Source: Extensimonas perlucida (GTDB lineage: Bacteria; Pseudomonadota; Gammaproteobacteria; Burkholderiales; Burkholderiaceae_C). From it: a stretch of 64,000 bases of DNA. Positions 24,457-33,430 of this stretch are shown here, piece by piece (positions within the stretch are counted from its first letter, which is position 1; each line of letters opens with the position of its first letter). The notes beneath the pieces are model-generated. The model was not told the origin of the DNA. It made no database searches and saw only the letters and a list, made by a program, of their open reading frames with translations. Both the position numbers and the translations under genes were made by a program. The DNA is taken from positions 1 through 64,000 of the forward strand of contig NZ_VMYE01000014.1 in NCBI RefSeq assembly GCF_007655255.1, in the 5' to 3' direction.

Positions 24457-25965
24457 ATGTGCTGTGCGCTTTCTTCTTCGAGCATCCGCGTGGACTGCTG
24501 CGTTTTGCTGCGGGCCGCGCGGTTTTTTTTCGTGGCGGCGGCGTGGCTGCTCTTGTGCCCGGGCACGGCCTGGGCCCAGCCTGCGGCGGCGGATGCTCCT
24601 GATTCAGTAGCTTCATCCGCCCTACCTGCGCCCGTGGAAGCCGCGTTGGCGCGTGCGCAGCTGCCGCGGGAGGCTCTGGCCATCTGGGTGGCCGACGCGC
24701 AGGACAGGCGCCAGCCGCCGCGCCTCGCGTACCGCGCCCAGGCGCCCATGAACCCGGCCTCGGTCATGAAGCTGGTCACCACCTACGCGGCGCTTGATTT
24801 GCTCGGGCCGTCCTTCACTTGGCAAACGCCCGTCTATGCCGATGGCGCGGTGCAGGGTGGCACCTTGCACGGCAACCTGTACCTGCGCGGCCAGGGCGAC
24901 CCCAAGCTCGTGGCCGAGCGACTGTGGCTGCTGCTCAAGCGCGTGCAGGCGCAAGGCATACAGCGCATCGCCGGCGACATCGTGCTCGATCGCACGGCCT
25001 TCGAGCTGCCGGCGCAAGACCCGGCTGACTTCGACAACGAGCCGCTGCGCCCCTACAACGCCGCGCCCGACGCGCTGCTGCTCAACTACCAGGCCGTCGC
25101 CATGAGCTTCATCCCCGATGAGGCCGCGGGCGTGGCGCGCATCGCCTATGACCTGCCGCTCGCGGGCGTGCAGCGCCAGACGCAGGTGCCGCTCGCGCCA
25201 GCCGGCGCGCCCTGCGGCGACTGGCGCGCAGGCCTGCGCGCCGAGCTGGCCGACGCGCAGCGCACGCTATTTCGCGGCAGCTACCCGGCGGCCTGCGGTG
25301 AGCGCGTGTGGCCCGTAGCGGCGGCCGACCCGCAAAACTTCGCCGCGCAGGCGATCGCCGGCCTGTGGCGCGAGCTTGGTGGAAAGTTGGACGGCAGCGT
25401 GCGCGATGGGCGCGTGCCCGCGGGGCTGCAGCCGATGTTCAGCGCAAGCTCGCCCACGCTCGCCGAGGTGGTGCGCAATGTGAATAAATTCAGCAACAAC
25501 GTCATGGCGCAGCAGGTCTTCCTCACGCTCGCGCTGCAAAAAAACGGCGTCGCCACGCCCGAGGGCGCACGCGCCGTCGTGCGCCAGTGGTGGCAGGAGC
25601 GCCTGCCAGACACCGCGCCGCCGCAGCCCGACAACGGCGCGGGCCTGAGCCGCAGCGCGCGCATCAGTGCACAAGCGCTCGGGCGCATGCTGCAAAGCGC
25701 CTGGCGCGCGCCCGTGATGCCCGAGCTTGCCGCGTCGTTGCCCATCCTTGGCGTCGATGGCACCTTGCGCCGCAACCAGGCCAGCGCTGCGGGCCGGGCG
25801 CACCTCAAGACGGGCAGCCTGCGCGACGTGGTGGCCATCGCCGGCTACGTCGATGCGCCCAGTGGCCGGCGCTGGGTGCTCGTCGCGCTGGTCAACCACC
25901 CCAACGCCGCCGCCGCGCGCCCGGCACTCGAGCGCCTCGTCGAGTGGGTGCACGCGCAGCCCTGA
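24457..25965 (+). CDS. dacB: D-alanyl-D-alanine carboxypeptidase/endopeptidase (PBP4, S13)
   Basis: The 502-residue periplasmic enzyme trims stem peptides and cleaves cross-links in peptidoglycan. A signal peptide, FFFVAAAWLLLCPGTAWA, ends near residue 40. Catalytic motifs are SVMK (serine 102, lysine 105), SNN in NVNKFSNNVMAQQ, and KTG in AHLKTGSLRDVVAIAGYV. The length is that of the S13 family. The ATG at 24457 begins the signal peptide; it has no strong ribosome site. The SemiSWEET remnant follows at once. Confidence 0.92.
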   Translation: MCCALSSSSIRVDCCVLLRAARFFFVAAAWLLLCPGTAWAQPAAADAPDSVASSALPAPVEAALARAQLPREALAIWVADAQDRRQPPRLAYRAQAPMNPASVMKLVTTYAALDLLGPSFTWQTPVYADGAVQGGTLHGNLYLRGQGDPKLVAERLWLLLKRVQAQGIQRIAGDIVLDRTAFELPAQDPADFDNEPLRPYNAAPDALLLNYQAVAMSFIPDEAAGVARIAYDLPLAGVQRQTQVPLAPAGAPCGDWRAGLRAELADAQRTLFRGSYPAACGERVWPVAAADPQNFAAQAIAGLWRELGGKLDGSVRDGRVPAGLQPMFSASSPTLAEVVRNVNKFSNNVMAQQVFLTLALQKNGVATPEGARAVVRQWWQERLPDTAPPQPDNGAGLSRSARISAQALGRMLQSAWRAPVMPELAASLPILGVDGTLRRNQASAAGRAHLKTGSLRDVVAIAGYVDAPSGRRWVLVALVNHPNAAAARPALERLVEWVHAQP

Positions 25966-25968
25966 CGT

Positions 25969-26222
25969 ATGCAATGGACGGATTGGATAGGCTACCTTGC
26001 CGCCCGCTCACCACCTGCAGCTTCGTGCCGCAGGCCCTGCACACTTTTCGCACGCGCGACGTGCGGGGCATTTCGCTGGGCATGTACGCCGTGTTCACCG
26101 TGGGCATTGCGCTGTGGCTCGTCTATGGTCTGCTGCTGCAGGCTTGGCCCCTCGTCGTTGCGAATGCGGTCACGCTCGCACTCGCGGGGACCATCCTGGC
26201 GATGAAGATTCGCTACGGATAA
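25969..26222 (+). pseudogene. SemiSWEET-type sugar transporter, frameshifted
   Basis: SemiSWEETs are three-helix PQ-loop proteins that dimerise to move sugars. The first 12 codons (MQWTDWIGYLAA) are in one frame, and the rest is in another: LTTCSFVPQALHTFRTRDVR with the PQ motif, then GISLGMYAVFTVGIALWLVY and LVVANAVTLALAGTILAMKI. The frame change falls near 26003-26008 (GCCGCCCGCTC), consistent with loss of one base. An ATG at 25974 opens the second frame directly but replaces helix 1 with a polar stretch. This is either a true frameshift or a sequencing error. Confidence 0.75.
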
Positions 26223-26236
26223 GGTGGGGATTGGCA

Positions 26237-26420
26237 TTGAACCCAGATTGTCCATTAGGCGGTGCTGCGCACCTACGCGGGCGCTGGCGGGCGCCTGACG
26301 GCCATTTTGGCCGCTGCCTCGGCGTCCATGGCACCGGCCATGGACTTCTCCTCAGCAGCCAAACTGCCTCGCCAGCCACCTCGCCATCATCCCGCGTCCT
26401 AATGAACAATTTGGGTTGAA
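26237..26420 (+). repeat. 184-bp MITE-like element, family 2, copy 3
   Basis: It begins TTGAACCCAGATTGTCC and ends GAACAATTTGGGTTGAA, and has the same length and most of the interior of the copy at 4552-4735. It fills the gap between the SemiSWEET remnant and trxC. No reading frame in it looks coding. Confidence 0.88.
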
Positions 26421-26486
26421 CCGCGCGCAGGCAACCCGATATGCAAAGGCAGCGATTGATTCCACGCTTTTCACTGCGAGACCACC

Positions 26487-26921
26487 ATGACCGAAGCCTT
26501 GCACATCGTCTGCCCCCATTGCCACACCACCAACCGCGTGCAGTCCGCGCAGCTGCGCAGTGCGCCCAATTGCGGCAAATGCCATAAGCCGCTGTTCACG
26601 GGAGCGCCACTGGAGCTCGACGCGCAGAGTTTCGAGCGCCACATCGGGCGCAACCAGATTCCTGTGCTGGTCGATTTCTGGGCGCCCTGGTGCGGGCCGT
26701 GCCGCCAGATGGCGCCGGCCTTTGCCGAGGCCGCGCGCCAGCTCGAGCCCGAAGTGCGCCTGGCCAAGCTCAACACCGAAGAGCAGCAGGAAATCGCCGC
26801 GCGCTACGGCATTCGCAGCATCCCGACGATGATCCTGTTTCGCGGCGGGCGTGAGGCGGCGCGTATTTCGGGCGCGCTGGGCGCGGCCGACATCGTGCGC
26901 TGGGTGCGTTCGGCAGGCTGA
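26487..26921 (+). CDS. trxC: Thioredoxin 2 with N-terminal zinc finger
   Basis: The 144-residue cytoplasmic disulfide reductase has an N-terminal zinc-binding pair, CPHC (residues 9-12) and CGKC (29-32), then a thioredoxin fold with the active site FWAPWCGPCRQMAP (cysteines 69 and 72) and the cis-proline segment IRSIPTMILFRGGREA. This layout defines TrxC, which helps in oxidative stress and may respond to its zinc/redox state. The MITE-like element upstream leaves about 65 bp for a promoter. Confidence 0.93.
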   Translation: MTEALHIVCPHCHTTNRVQSAQLRSAPNCGKCHKPLFTGAPLELDAQSFERHIGRNQIPVLVDFWAPWCGPCRQMAPAFAEAARQLEPEVRLAKLNTEEQQEIAARYGIRSIPTMILFRGGREAARISGALGAADIVRWVRSAG

Positions 26922-26948
26922 CGGCCGCTGGGCCCGCGCACCCGCGCG

Positions 26949-28256
26949 TCAGGCGGCTGCTTCGTCCAGGCTTTCGGCCCAGGTGAGGGCCTGCAGATGC
27001 GCCCAATTGACCTGCCGGTTAGAGAGGTGCAATTCCTGCGCGAGGCGCGCGAAGGCTTCCTCGTCGCCGCTTTCACAGGCTTTGGTGAGTTCGAGCAAAG
27101 GCGCGAACACTCCTTTGCCGTGCAGCAGCGCGTCGGTCACGGAATCCGGCAAGGCCACGGATTCCAGGGCTTTTGCCAGCGGCATGCCGAGCATGACGTC
27201 GAGCAGCGAAAACACGCCCACGACAAAGGCGTTGTCGCATTCCTCGGGCGGGAGCAGTTCGGCGGCCAGCAATTCCATGAGGCGCCCGCGCACCACGGCG
27301 GTGGTGCCTACGACGGGCGGCGGCCCGCCAGCGCGCGAGGTGGTCAAAAGCAGTGCCGCCCAGCGGAACAGCTTCTTGAGGCCGAGGATCATCACCGCAT
27401 GCCGAAACGAGGTGACTTCGCACGACAGCCCGAACCCCGAGGAGTTGATGAAGCGCAGCAGATTGAAGGACAGGGCTGGGTCGCGCTTGAGCAGTTCCTC
27501 GATCTCAGCCGTGCTGGCCTGCTTGCGCACCAGGTTGATGAGCTGGATGGTGGTGGCTTGCGAGGGGCGCGCGATGGTGGTCTGCACCAGCACGGGGTGC
27601 GCGAACCAGAACCCCTGGAACAGCGTCACGCCGAGGTCCGCCATGCGCTGGAATTGCTCTGCGGTTTCTACTTTTTCGGCGATGAGCGTAGCCTGGCTGT
27701 GCGCACGCGCGAATTGCACCAGCGGCGCGGCGAGTTCCGGCTTGAAGGCTTGCATGTCGAGCTTGATGAAGCTTGCCAGCGGCAGCCAGCTGGCGTAGGG
27801 GCGGCGCAGCACCTGCTGGTCGAAAGCGAGGCGAAAGCCGCGCTGGCGCAAGGCTTGCAGCGCAGAAACACGCCCTTCGATGTCCTCGGCCGAGGCGTCG
27901 CCCGCGAGCGGCGGCACCTCTAGCACCACTTTTTCGGGATGGATGAGTTCCAGATGGCCGCCGGCCAGGCTCTCGTGCGTGCAATTGATGAACACCGTTT
28001 TTTTGCCGACCAGCGCTTCGGTGCCGGCATTGGACAGTGCGGTGAACAGCAAGGCCGCGTCGCTGGCGGCAGTATGGTGGTCCGAGGCCGTGGTGCGGTC
28101 AAACAGCTCGTAGCCATACACGGCGCGCTGCGCATCGACGATGGGCTGGCGCGCGATGATGGCCAGATTCGTGGCTTCGGCAGCTTCTGCGGAAGCTGCG
28201 TGCTCTGTGGTGGCAGCGTTGGCGCTTGCAGTGTCTGTGGTGTGGGTGCTGGACAT
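26949..28256 (-). CDS. EAL-like/HDOD signalling protein, paralogue 1
   Basis: The 435-residue protein has an N-terminal degenerate EAL domain (about 30-210) and a C-terminal HDOD domain (about 220-410), the YuxH arrangement. The EAL signature is replaced by VYGYELFDR, and the DDFG-type metal motif is LAFDQQ, so cyclic-di-GMP hydrolysis is unlikely. HDOD blocks are EIEELLKRDPALSFNLLRFI and RHAVMILGLKKLFRWAALLL. The start MSSTHTTDT is chosen over a longer frame. It probably acts as a protein-interaction or regulatory factor. A second copy lies immediately upstream on the same strand. Confidence 0.85.
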   Translation of the reverse strand: MSSTHTTDTASANAATTEHAASAEAAEATNLAIIARQPIVDAQRAVYGYELFDRTTASDHHTAASDAALLFTALSNAGTEALVGKKTVFINCTHESLAGGHLELIHPEKVVLEVPPLAGDASAEDIEGRVSALQALRQRGFRLAFDQQVLRRPYASWLPLASFIKLDMQAFKPELAAPLVQFARAHSQATLIAEKVETAEQFQRMADLGVTLFQGFWFAHPVLVQTTIARPSQATTIQLINLVRKQASTAEIEELLKRDPALSFNLLRFINSSGFGLSCEVTSFRHAVMILGLKKLFRWAALLLTTSRAGGPPPVVGTTAVVRGRLMELLAAELLPPEECDNAFVVGVFSLLDVMLGMPLAKALESVALPDSVTDALLHGKGVFAPLLELTKACESGDEEAFARLAQELHLSNRQVNWAHLQALTWAESLDEAAA

Positions 28257-28320
28257 GGCGTGCAAAGGGGGGCCTAGAATGCGGCATTCTATGGCCCATG
28301 CCAAGACCTGTGATCAGGTG

Positions 28321-29589
28321 TTACTGCTCGCTGAATTGGTCGGCCCAGGCCAATGCCTGCAGGTGCGCGAGGTTGATCTGCGGACTTGTCAGGCGCAGGT
28401 TGTGTGCGGCGCGGTCGAAGGCGGCATCGTCGTTCATCTCGCAGGCTTCGGCCAAGGTCAGCAAGTCACCCAGAGTACCCTCGTGCCGCAGCAACGCGGC
28501 CACGACGGCGGCGGGGAGATTCAGCAGGCCCAGGGCGGCTTCCATGGGCATGCCCAGCATCACGTCGAGCAAAGAGAAAATCCCCGTGACGAAGGCCTGG
28601 TCAGCTTCTTCCTGGGAAAAAATTTCCAATGCCAGCAGTTCCATGAGCCTGCCGCGCACCACCGCGGTGTGGGCGAGCGGTGAAGGCGCCCCGCTCGCGC
28701 GTGTGGCCGTGAGCAGCAGGGCGGCCCAGCGGAACAGCTTTTTGAGGCCCAGCAGCAACACAGCCTGGCGCAGCGAGGTGATTTCCTGCCGCAGGCCAAA
28801 GCCGGCCGAGTTGATCAGGCGCAACAGGTTGAAGGCCAGGCTCGGGTCTTTCTTGAGCACCTCTTCGATCTCTTCTGTGCTGGCTTGCTGGCGCACCTTG
28901 TTGATGAGTTCGATGGTACTGACCTGGGCAGGGGTGAGCACGCGTGCCTCTATGACCGCCGGACGCGCGAACCAATAGCCCTGGAAGAGTGCAATGCCCT
29001 GGCTTGCAGCAAAGTCGTACTGCTGTGCGGTTTCGACTTTTTCAGCGATCAGTTCGGCCTTGGAGTGTCGCCCGGCATAGCGCACGAGCACGGCCAGTTG
29101 GTCGGGTGCGAGAACGGACAGGTCGAGCTTGATGTAATCGGCCAGCGGCAGCCAAGGCGCGTAGGCCGATTCGAGCACCGTATGGTTGAAAGCCAGGTGA
29201 AAGCCGCGTTCGCGCAAGGCGTTCAGAATGGGCAGGCGGGCGTTGACCTCGTCGACCGCGGTGTGGCCCAGGGGCGGGATCTCGAGCACCACCTTGTCCG
29301 GGTTCAACAGCTCCAGATGCCCCCCCGCGAGGGTTTCGTGCGTGCAGTTGATGAAGATGAGCTTGTTGCCCAGCAACTCCTCGGCGCCCGTGTGCGACAA
29401 AGCCGTGAAAACTAGAAGTACGTCACTGGTCGCCGTGTGTTCGCCGCTCGGGCGCGCGCGGTTGAACAGCTCATGGCCAATCACCGTCTGCTGGGTATTC
29501 ACGATGGCCTGGCGCGCGATCATGGTGACGGCGAAGGGCCCCTGGGCAGACGCTGCAGTGGCTGTGCCTGGTGTGGCTTGGGTGGACAT
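28321..29589 (-). CDS. EAL-like/HDOD signalling protein, paralogue 2
   Basis: The 422-residue protein has the same architecture and many identical blocks as its neighbour: VIGHELFNR in place of EAL, FINCTHETLAGGHLELL, LIAEKVETAQQYDF and the HDOD stretch LGLKKLFRWAALLLTATRAS. The two genes are tandem on the minus strand with a 64-bp gap, clear evidence of local duplication. Like paralogue 1 it lacks the catalytic EAL set. The start MSTQATPGT is chosen, as upstream residues look non-coding. Confidence 0.85.
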   Translation of the reverse strand: MSTQATPGTATAASAQGPFAVTMIARQAIVNTQQTVIGHELFNRARPSGEHTATSDVLLVFTALSHTGAEELLGNKLIFINCTHETLAGGHLELLNPDKVVLEIPPLGHTAVDEVNARLPILNALRERGFHLAFNHTVLESAYAPWLPLADYIKLDLSVLAPDQLAVLVRYAGRHSKAELIAEKVETAQQYDFAASQGIALFQGYWFARPAVIEARVLTPAQVSTIELINKVRQQASTEEIEEVLKKDPSLAFNLLRLINSAGFGLRQEITSLRQAVLLLGLKKLFRWAALLLTATRASGAPSPLAHTAVVRGRLMELLALEIFSQEEADQAFVTGIFSLLDVMLGMPMEAALGLLNLPAAVVAALLRHEGTLGDLLTLAEACEMNDDAAFDRAAHNLRLTSPQINLAHLQALAWADQFSEQ

Positions 29590-29774
29590 GGGCGACGGCC
29601 GTAGTAGTGAGGGATGGGCGGAGGCGGATGCCTGCCGCATTTTAGGGTTCCGGCGGGGTAGGTTTTGCCGTGCCAAGTGTTGCAATGTGTGTAGCAGCAC
29701 ATTCCACGGCGCCGCGCCGCGCGGGCCTCTTTGATCCCTTCGATCTCTCGGGGCCTTGCGACGCGCGCGATGCC

Positions 29775-30851
29775 TTAGTTGTCTTTTAGCGCCTTGACCA
29801 CCGCATCGCCCATTTCGCGCGTGCCCACGCGCGTCGTGCCTTCGCTCCAGATGTCGGCGGTGCGCAGGCCCTGGGCCAGCACTTGCCTGACGGCGGCCTC
29901 GATGCGCTCGGCGGCGGCCGGCTGCGCTAGCGAAAAGCGCAGCATCATGGCCGCGCTCAGGATGGTGGCGAGCGGGTTCGCAATGCCTTTACCTGCAATG
30001 TCGGGCGCGCTGCCGTGGCTGGGCTCGTACAGTCCCTGACCTTTTTCGTTGAGCGAGGCCGAGGGCAGCATGCCGATCGAGCCCGTGAGCATGGAGGCCT
30101 CGTCGCTCAGGATGTCGCCGAACATGTTGCCCGTGACGAGCACGTCGAAGTTTTTCGGTGCTTTGACCAGCTGCATCGCGGCGTTGTCCACGTACATGTG
30201 CTCGAGCGCGACGTCGGGGTAGTCCTGGTGCGCCTCGGTGACCACGTCTTTCCAGAACTGGAAGGTTTCGAGCACGTTGGCTTTGTCCACGCTCGTGACT
30301 TTTTTGCCGCGCTTGCGTGCGGCCTCGAAGGCCACGCGGGCGATGCGCTCGATCTCGGGGCGCGTGTAGCGCATGGTGTCGAAGGCTTCTTCGGCGCCCG
30401 CAAAGGCGCCGTCGGGTGCGCTGCGGCGTCCGCGCGGCTGGCCGAAATAGATGTCGCCCGTGAGCTCACGGATGATGAGGATGTCCAGACCCGCGACGAG
30501 CTCGGGCTTGAGGCTGGAGGCGCCCACGAGCTGCTCGTAGCAGATCGCAGGGCGGAAGTTGGCGAACAGCCCCAGGTGCTTGCGCAAGCCCAGGATGGCC
30601 TGCTCGGGGCGCAAGTGGCGTTCGAGCTTGTCGTACTTCCAGTCGCCCACGGCGCCGAACAAGATGGCGTCGGCCTGCTGCGCGAGGCGCAAGGTGGCCT
30701 CGGGCAGCGGGTGGCCCGCGGCCTCGTAGGCGGCGCCGCCGACAGGGGCCGTTTCCATCTCGAAGCGCAGGCCCAGCGCCTGCAGGACTTTGACCGCTTC
30801 GGCCATGATTTCGGGGCCTATGCCGTCCCCGGGGAGGATCGCAATTTTCAT
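29775..30851 (-). CDS. leuB: 3-isopropylmalate dehydrogenase
   Basis: This 358-residue NAD-dependent enzyme oxidatively decarboxylates 3-isopropylmalate to 2-ketoisocaproate in leucine synthesis. Family signatures are [37 protein letters not shown], the substrate-site [38 protein letters not shown] and [20 protein letters not shown]. It is the last gene of leuC-entericidin-leuD-leuB. The 70-bp gap to leuD holds a small hairpin repeat. Confidence 0.96.
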   Translation of the reverse strand: MKIAILPGDGIGPEIMAEAVKVLQALGLRFEMETAPVGGAAYEAAGHPLPEATLRLAQQADAILFGAVGDWKYDKLERHLRPEQAILGLRKHLGLFANFRPAICYEQLVGASSLKPELVAGLDILIIRELTGDIYFGQPRGRRSAPDGAFAGAEEAFDTMRYTRPEIERIARVAFEAARKRGKKVTSVDKANVLETFQFWKDVVTEAHQDYPDVALEHMYVDNAAMQLVKAPKNFDVLVTGNMFGDILSDEASMLTGSIGMLPSASLNEKGQGLYEPSHGSAPDIAGKGIANPLATILSAAMMLRFSLAQPAAAERIEAAVRQVLAQGLRTADIWSEGTTRVGTREMGDAVVKALKDN

Positions 30852-30862
30852 GAAAATACTTC

Positions 30863-30915
30863 TTTATTCATAGCTGCTAGCGCTTGATACATCTGCGCTA
30901 GAGGCCGTTTTTATC
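30863..30915 (-). repeat. Comamonadaceae small hairpin repeat between leuD and leuB
   Basis: ATAGCTGCTAGCGCTTGATA is followed by ATCTGCGCTAGAGGCCGTTT. The arms CTAGCGC and GCGCTAG form a short hairpin. It lies within the leu operon between leuD and leuB, so it is transcribed with them. Confidence 0.75.
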
Positions 30916-30921
30916 AATAAT

Positions 30922-31572
30922 TCAAGCGAACAGCGTGTGCGCGAGCCAGGGTTTGGTGGCCAGGCGCCGTGCCTCGTATTCGCGGATTTTGTCGGCGTGG
31001 CGCAGCGTGAGGCCGATGTCGTCGAGGCCGTTGAGCAGGCAGTATTTGCGAAAGGCGTTGACCTCGAACGGGATTTCTTCGCCTTGCGGGCACACCACGA
31101 CCTGGCGTGGCAGATCGATCGTGAGCTCGTAGCCGGGAAAGGCCGCCACTTCATCGAAAAGCTGGTCGACGATGCCCTCTGGCAGAGCGATGGGCAGCAG
31201 GCCGTTCTTGAAGCAGTTGTTGAAGAAGATGTCGGCAAAGCTCGGCGCGATCAGCGCGCGAAAGCCGTATTGCTCGAGCGCCCAGGGCGCGTGCTCACGG
31301 CTCGAGCCGCAGCCAAAGTTTTTGCGCGCAAGCAGGATGGACGCGCCCTGGTAGCGCGGCTGGTTGAGCACGAAGTCGGGGTTGGGCTTGCGGCTGGCCG
31401 GGTCCATGCCAGGCTCGCCGTGGTCGAGGTAGCGCCACTCGTCGAACAGATTCGGGCCGAAGCCCGTTTTCTTGATCGACTTGAGGAACTGCTTGGGGAT
31501 GATGGCGTCGGTATCGACGTTCTCACGGTCGAGCGGGGCGACCAGGCCCTCGTGGATGGTGAATTTCTGCAT
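30922..31572 (-). CDS. leuD: 3-isopropylmalate dehydratase small subunit
   Basis: The 216-residue swivel subunit pairs with LeuC to isomerise 2- to 3-isopropylmalate. It begins [20 protein letters not shown] and contains [18 protein letters not shown], the substrate-loop [20 protein letters not shown] and [14 protein letters not shown]. The length is that of the family. The entericidin gene separates it from leuC by about 170 bp. Confidence 0.96.
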   Translation of the reverse strand: MQKFTIHEGLVAPLDRENVDTDAIIPKQFLKSIKKTGFGPNLFDEWRYLDHGEPGMDPASRKPNPDFVLNQPRYQGASILLARKNFGCGSSREHAPWALEQYGFRALIAPSFADIFFNNCFKNGLLPIALPEGIVDQLFDEVAAFPGYELTIDLPRQVVVCPQGEEIPFEVNAFRKYCLLNGLDDIGLTLRHADKIREYEARRLATKPWLAHTLFA

Positions 31573-31604
31573 GGCGATGTCTCTGGGGCTTGGCACAGGT
31601 TTTT

Positions 31605-31733
31605 TTACTTGGCAGCGCGCTCGATGGCGCTGCCGGCTTTCTGCACGTCCTGCCCCATGCCTTGCACGGTGTTGCAGCCGCTGAGCAGTACGCCCAGCAC
31701 AAACGCGAAAACGGTGGCGGTGGTTTTTTTCAT
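31605..31733 (-). CDS. Entericidin-family small lipoprotein
   Basis: The 42-residue product starts [20 protein letters not shown], a lipoprotein signal with the lipidated cysteine at residue 20. The short mature part includes [20 protein letters not shown], typical of entericidin A/B. In E. coli, entericidins are small outer-membrane-directed lipoproteins linked to stationary-phase lysis. It sits 10 bp after the leuC stop and 32 bp before the leuD start, inside the leucine operon. I have the impression this placement recurs in related genomes. Confidence 0.88.
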   Translation of the reverse strand: MKKTTATVFAFVLGVLLSGCNTVQGMGQDVQKAGSAIERAAK

Positions 31734-31743
31734 GGTGAAAGCC

Positions 31744-33165
31744 TCAAGCGAATTGGCGCACATCGACGAAATGGCCGTGGATGGCGGCCGCCGCGGCCAT
31801 CGCGGGGCTCACGAGGTGCGTGCGCCCGCCCGCGCCCTGGCGGCCTTCGAAGTTGCGGTTGCTGGTGCTCGCGCAGCGCTCGCCGGGCTCGAGCCGGTCG
31901 GCGTTCATGGCCAGGCACATCGAGCAGCCGGGCTCGCGCCACTCGAAGCCGGCGGCGCGGAAGATCTCGTGCAGGCCCTCGCGTTCGGCCTGTTCCTTGA
32001 CCAGGCCAGAGCCCGGCACGACCATCGCGAGCTTGACGTTTTTCGCGACCTTCTGGCCGAGCTTTTTGACCACGGCGGCGGCGGCGCGCAGGTCTTCGAT
32101 GCGGCTGTTGGTGCACGAGCCGATGAAGACCTTGTCGATGTGGATGTCGGCCACTGGCTTGCCGGGCGTGAGGCCCATGTAGGTCAGCGCGCGCTCGATC
32201 GCGTTGCGCTGGTTGGCGTCTTTTTCTTTGTCAGGGTCGGGCACGCGCGCATCGATGCCGAGCACCATTTCGGGGCTCGTGCCCCAGGTGACCTGCGGCA
32301 CGATGCTGCCCGCATCGAGTTCGACCACGCGGTCGAACTGCGCGTCGGGGTCAGAATGCAGCGTGCGCCAGTAGGCCACGGCCTGTTCCCATTCGGCGCC
32401 CATGGGCGCGAGCGGGCGGCCCTTGACGTACTCGATGGTTTTGTCATCGACGGCCACGAGCCCGGCGCGCGCGCCGGCCTCGATCGCCATGTTGCACACG
32501 GTCATGCGCCCTTCCATGCTGAGCGCGCGAATTGCGGAGCCGGCGAACTCTATGGTGTAGCCCGTGCCGCCGGCGGTGCCTATCTTGCCGATGATGGCGA
32601 GCACGATGTCCTTGGCGCCAACGCCGCGCGCGAGTTGCCCTTCGACCTTGACGAGCATGTTCTTGACCTTCTTGGCCAGCAATGTCTGCGTGGCGAGCAC
32701 GTGCTCGACCTCCGAAGTGCCGATGCCGTGCGCGAGCGCGCCAAACGCGCCGTGCGTGCTCGTGTGGCTGTCGCCGCAGACTACGGTCATGCCGGGCAGC
32801 GTGGCGCCTTGCTCGGGGCCCATGACGTGCACGATGCCCTGGCCCTTGGACATGAAGGGAAAGAACGCCGCCGCGCCGAACTCGGCGATGTTGGCGTCGA
32901 GCGTGGTGATCTGCTCCTTGCTGATCGGGTCGGCGATGCCGTCGTAGCCCAGCTCCCAACCCGTGGTCGGGGTGTTGTGGTCGGCGGTGGCGACGACCGA
33001 GCTTACGCGCCAGACCTTGCGGCCGGCCTGGCGCAGCCCTTCGAAGGCTTGCGGGCTGGTGACCTCGTGCACCAGGTGCCGGTCGATGTAGAGCAGGGCG
33101 GTGCCGTCTTCCTCGGTGTCTATGACGTGCTCGTCCCAGATTTTGTCGTAGAGGGTGCGTCCCAT
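31744..33165 (-). CDS. leuC: 3-isopropylmalate dehydratase large subunit
   Basis: The 473-residue aconitase-family subunit binds the 4Fe-4S cluster. It begins [20 protein letters not shown] and contains [40 protein letters not shown] (first cluster cysteine) and [20 protein letters not shown] (the CxxC pair). Upstream of the ATG, the same frame stays open through the palindromic element at 33185-33353, but MGRTLYDK is the conserved start. The ribosome-binding site is weak, and the element occupies the 5' leader 20 bp upstream. Confidence 0.96.
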   Translation of the reverse strand: MGRTLYDKIWDEHVIDTEEDGTALLYIDRHLVHEVTSPQAFEGLRQAGRKVWRVSSVVATADHNTPTTGWELGYDGIADPISKEQITTLDANIAEFGAAAFFPFMSKGQGIVHVMGPEQGATLPGMTVVCGDSHTSTHGAFGALAHGIGTSEVEHVLATQTLLAKKVKNMLVKVEGQLARGVGAKDIVLAIIGKIGTAGGTGYTIEFAGSAIRALSMEGRMTVCNMAIEAGARAGLVAVDDKTIEYVKGRPLAPMGAEWEQAVAYWRTLHSDPDAQFDRVVELDAGSIVPQVTWGTSPEMVLGIDARVPDPDKEKDANQRNAIERALTYMGLTPGKPVADIHIDKVFIGSCTNSRIEDLRAAAAVVKKLGQKVAKNVKLAMVVPGSGLVKEQAEREGLHEIFRAAGFEWREPGCSMCLAMNADRLEPGERCASTSNRNFEGRQGAGGRTHLVSPAMAAAAAIHGHFVDVRQFA

Positions 33166-33184
33166 GGGTGGTTCTCGAAAGGGG

Positions 33185-33353
33185 CTAGGAGTCTGTCGGA
33201 CTTTGGGCGTCGAAAGCGAGAATGCGCCCCAGCGAGAGCAGTTTTTGCCGGATTCGGTGCCCCATAGTGGTGCTATGGGGCAAGAAGACGGTAAAAAATG
33301 GGCCGCTGCGGCGCATTCGCAGCCGACGATTCCAAAGTTCGACAGGCTCCTAG
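33185..33353 (+). repeat. 165-bp palindromic element, copy 3
   Basis: It has the same CTAG ends, length and hairpin as the other copies, with one change in each terminal repeat (AGGAGTCTG on the left, AAAGTTCG on the right). It lies 20 bp upstream of the leuC ATG, so it is probably within the leuC 5' leader or displaces its promoter. Confidence 0.93.
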
Positions 33354-33430
33354 ATGTTGGGGAAACGGAGATTTTAGGATGATGTGGGGCGCGGTGCCGC
33401 GTGCGCACCGCGCAGTATGGGCGCTGCAGC

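Noticed and set aside
24660-24760. Alternative dacB start further upstream
   Set aside because: The ATG at 24457 begins a proper signal peptide; the longer frame overlaps the Hsp20 gene in another frame.
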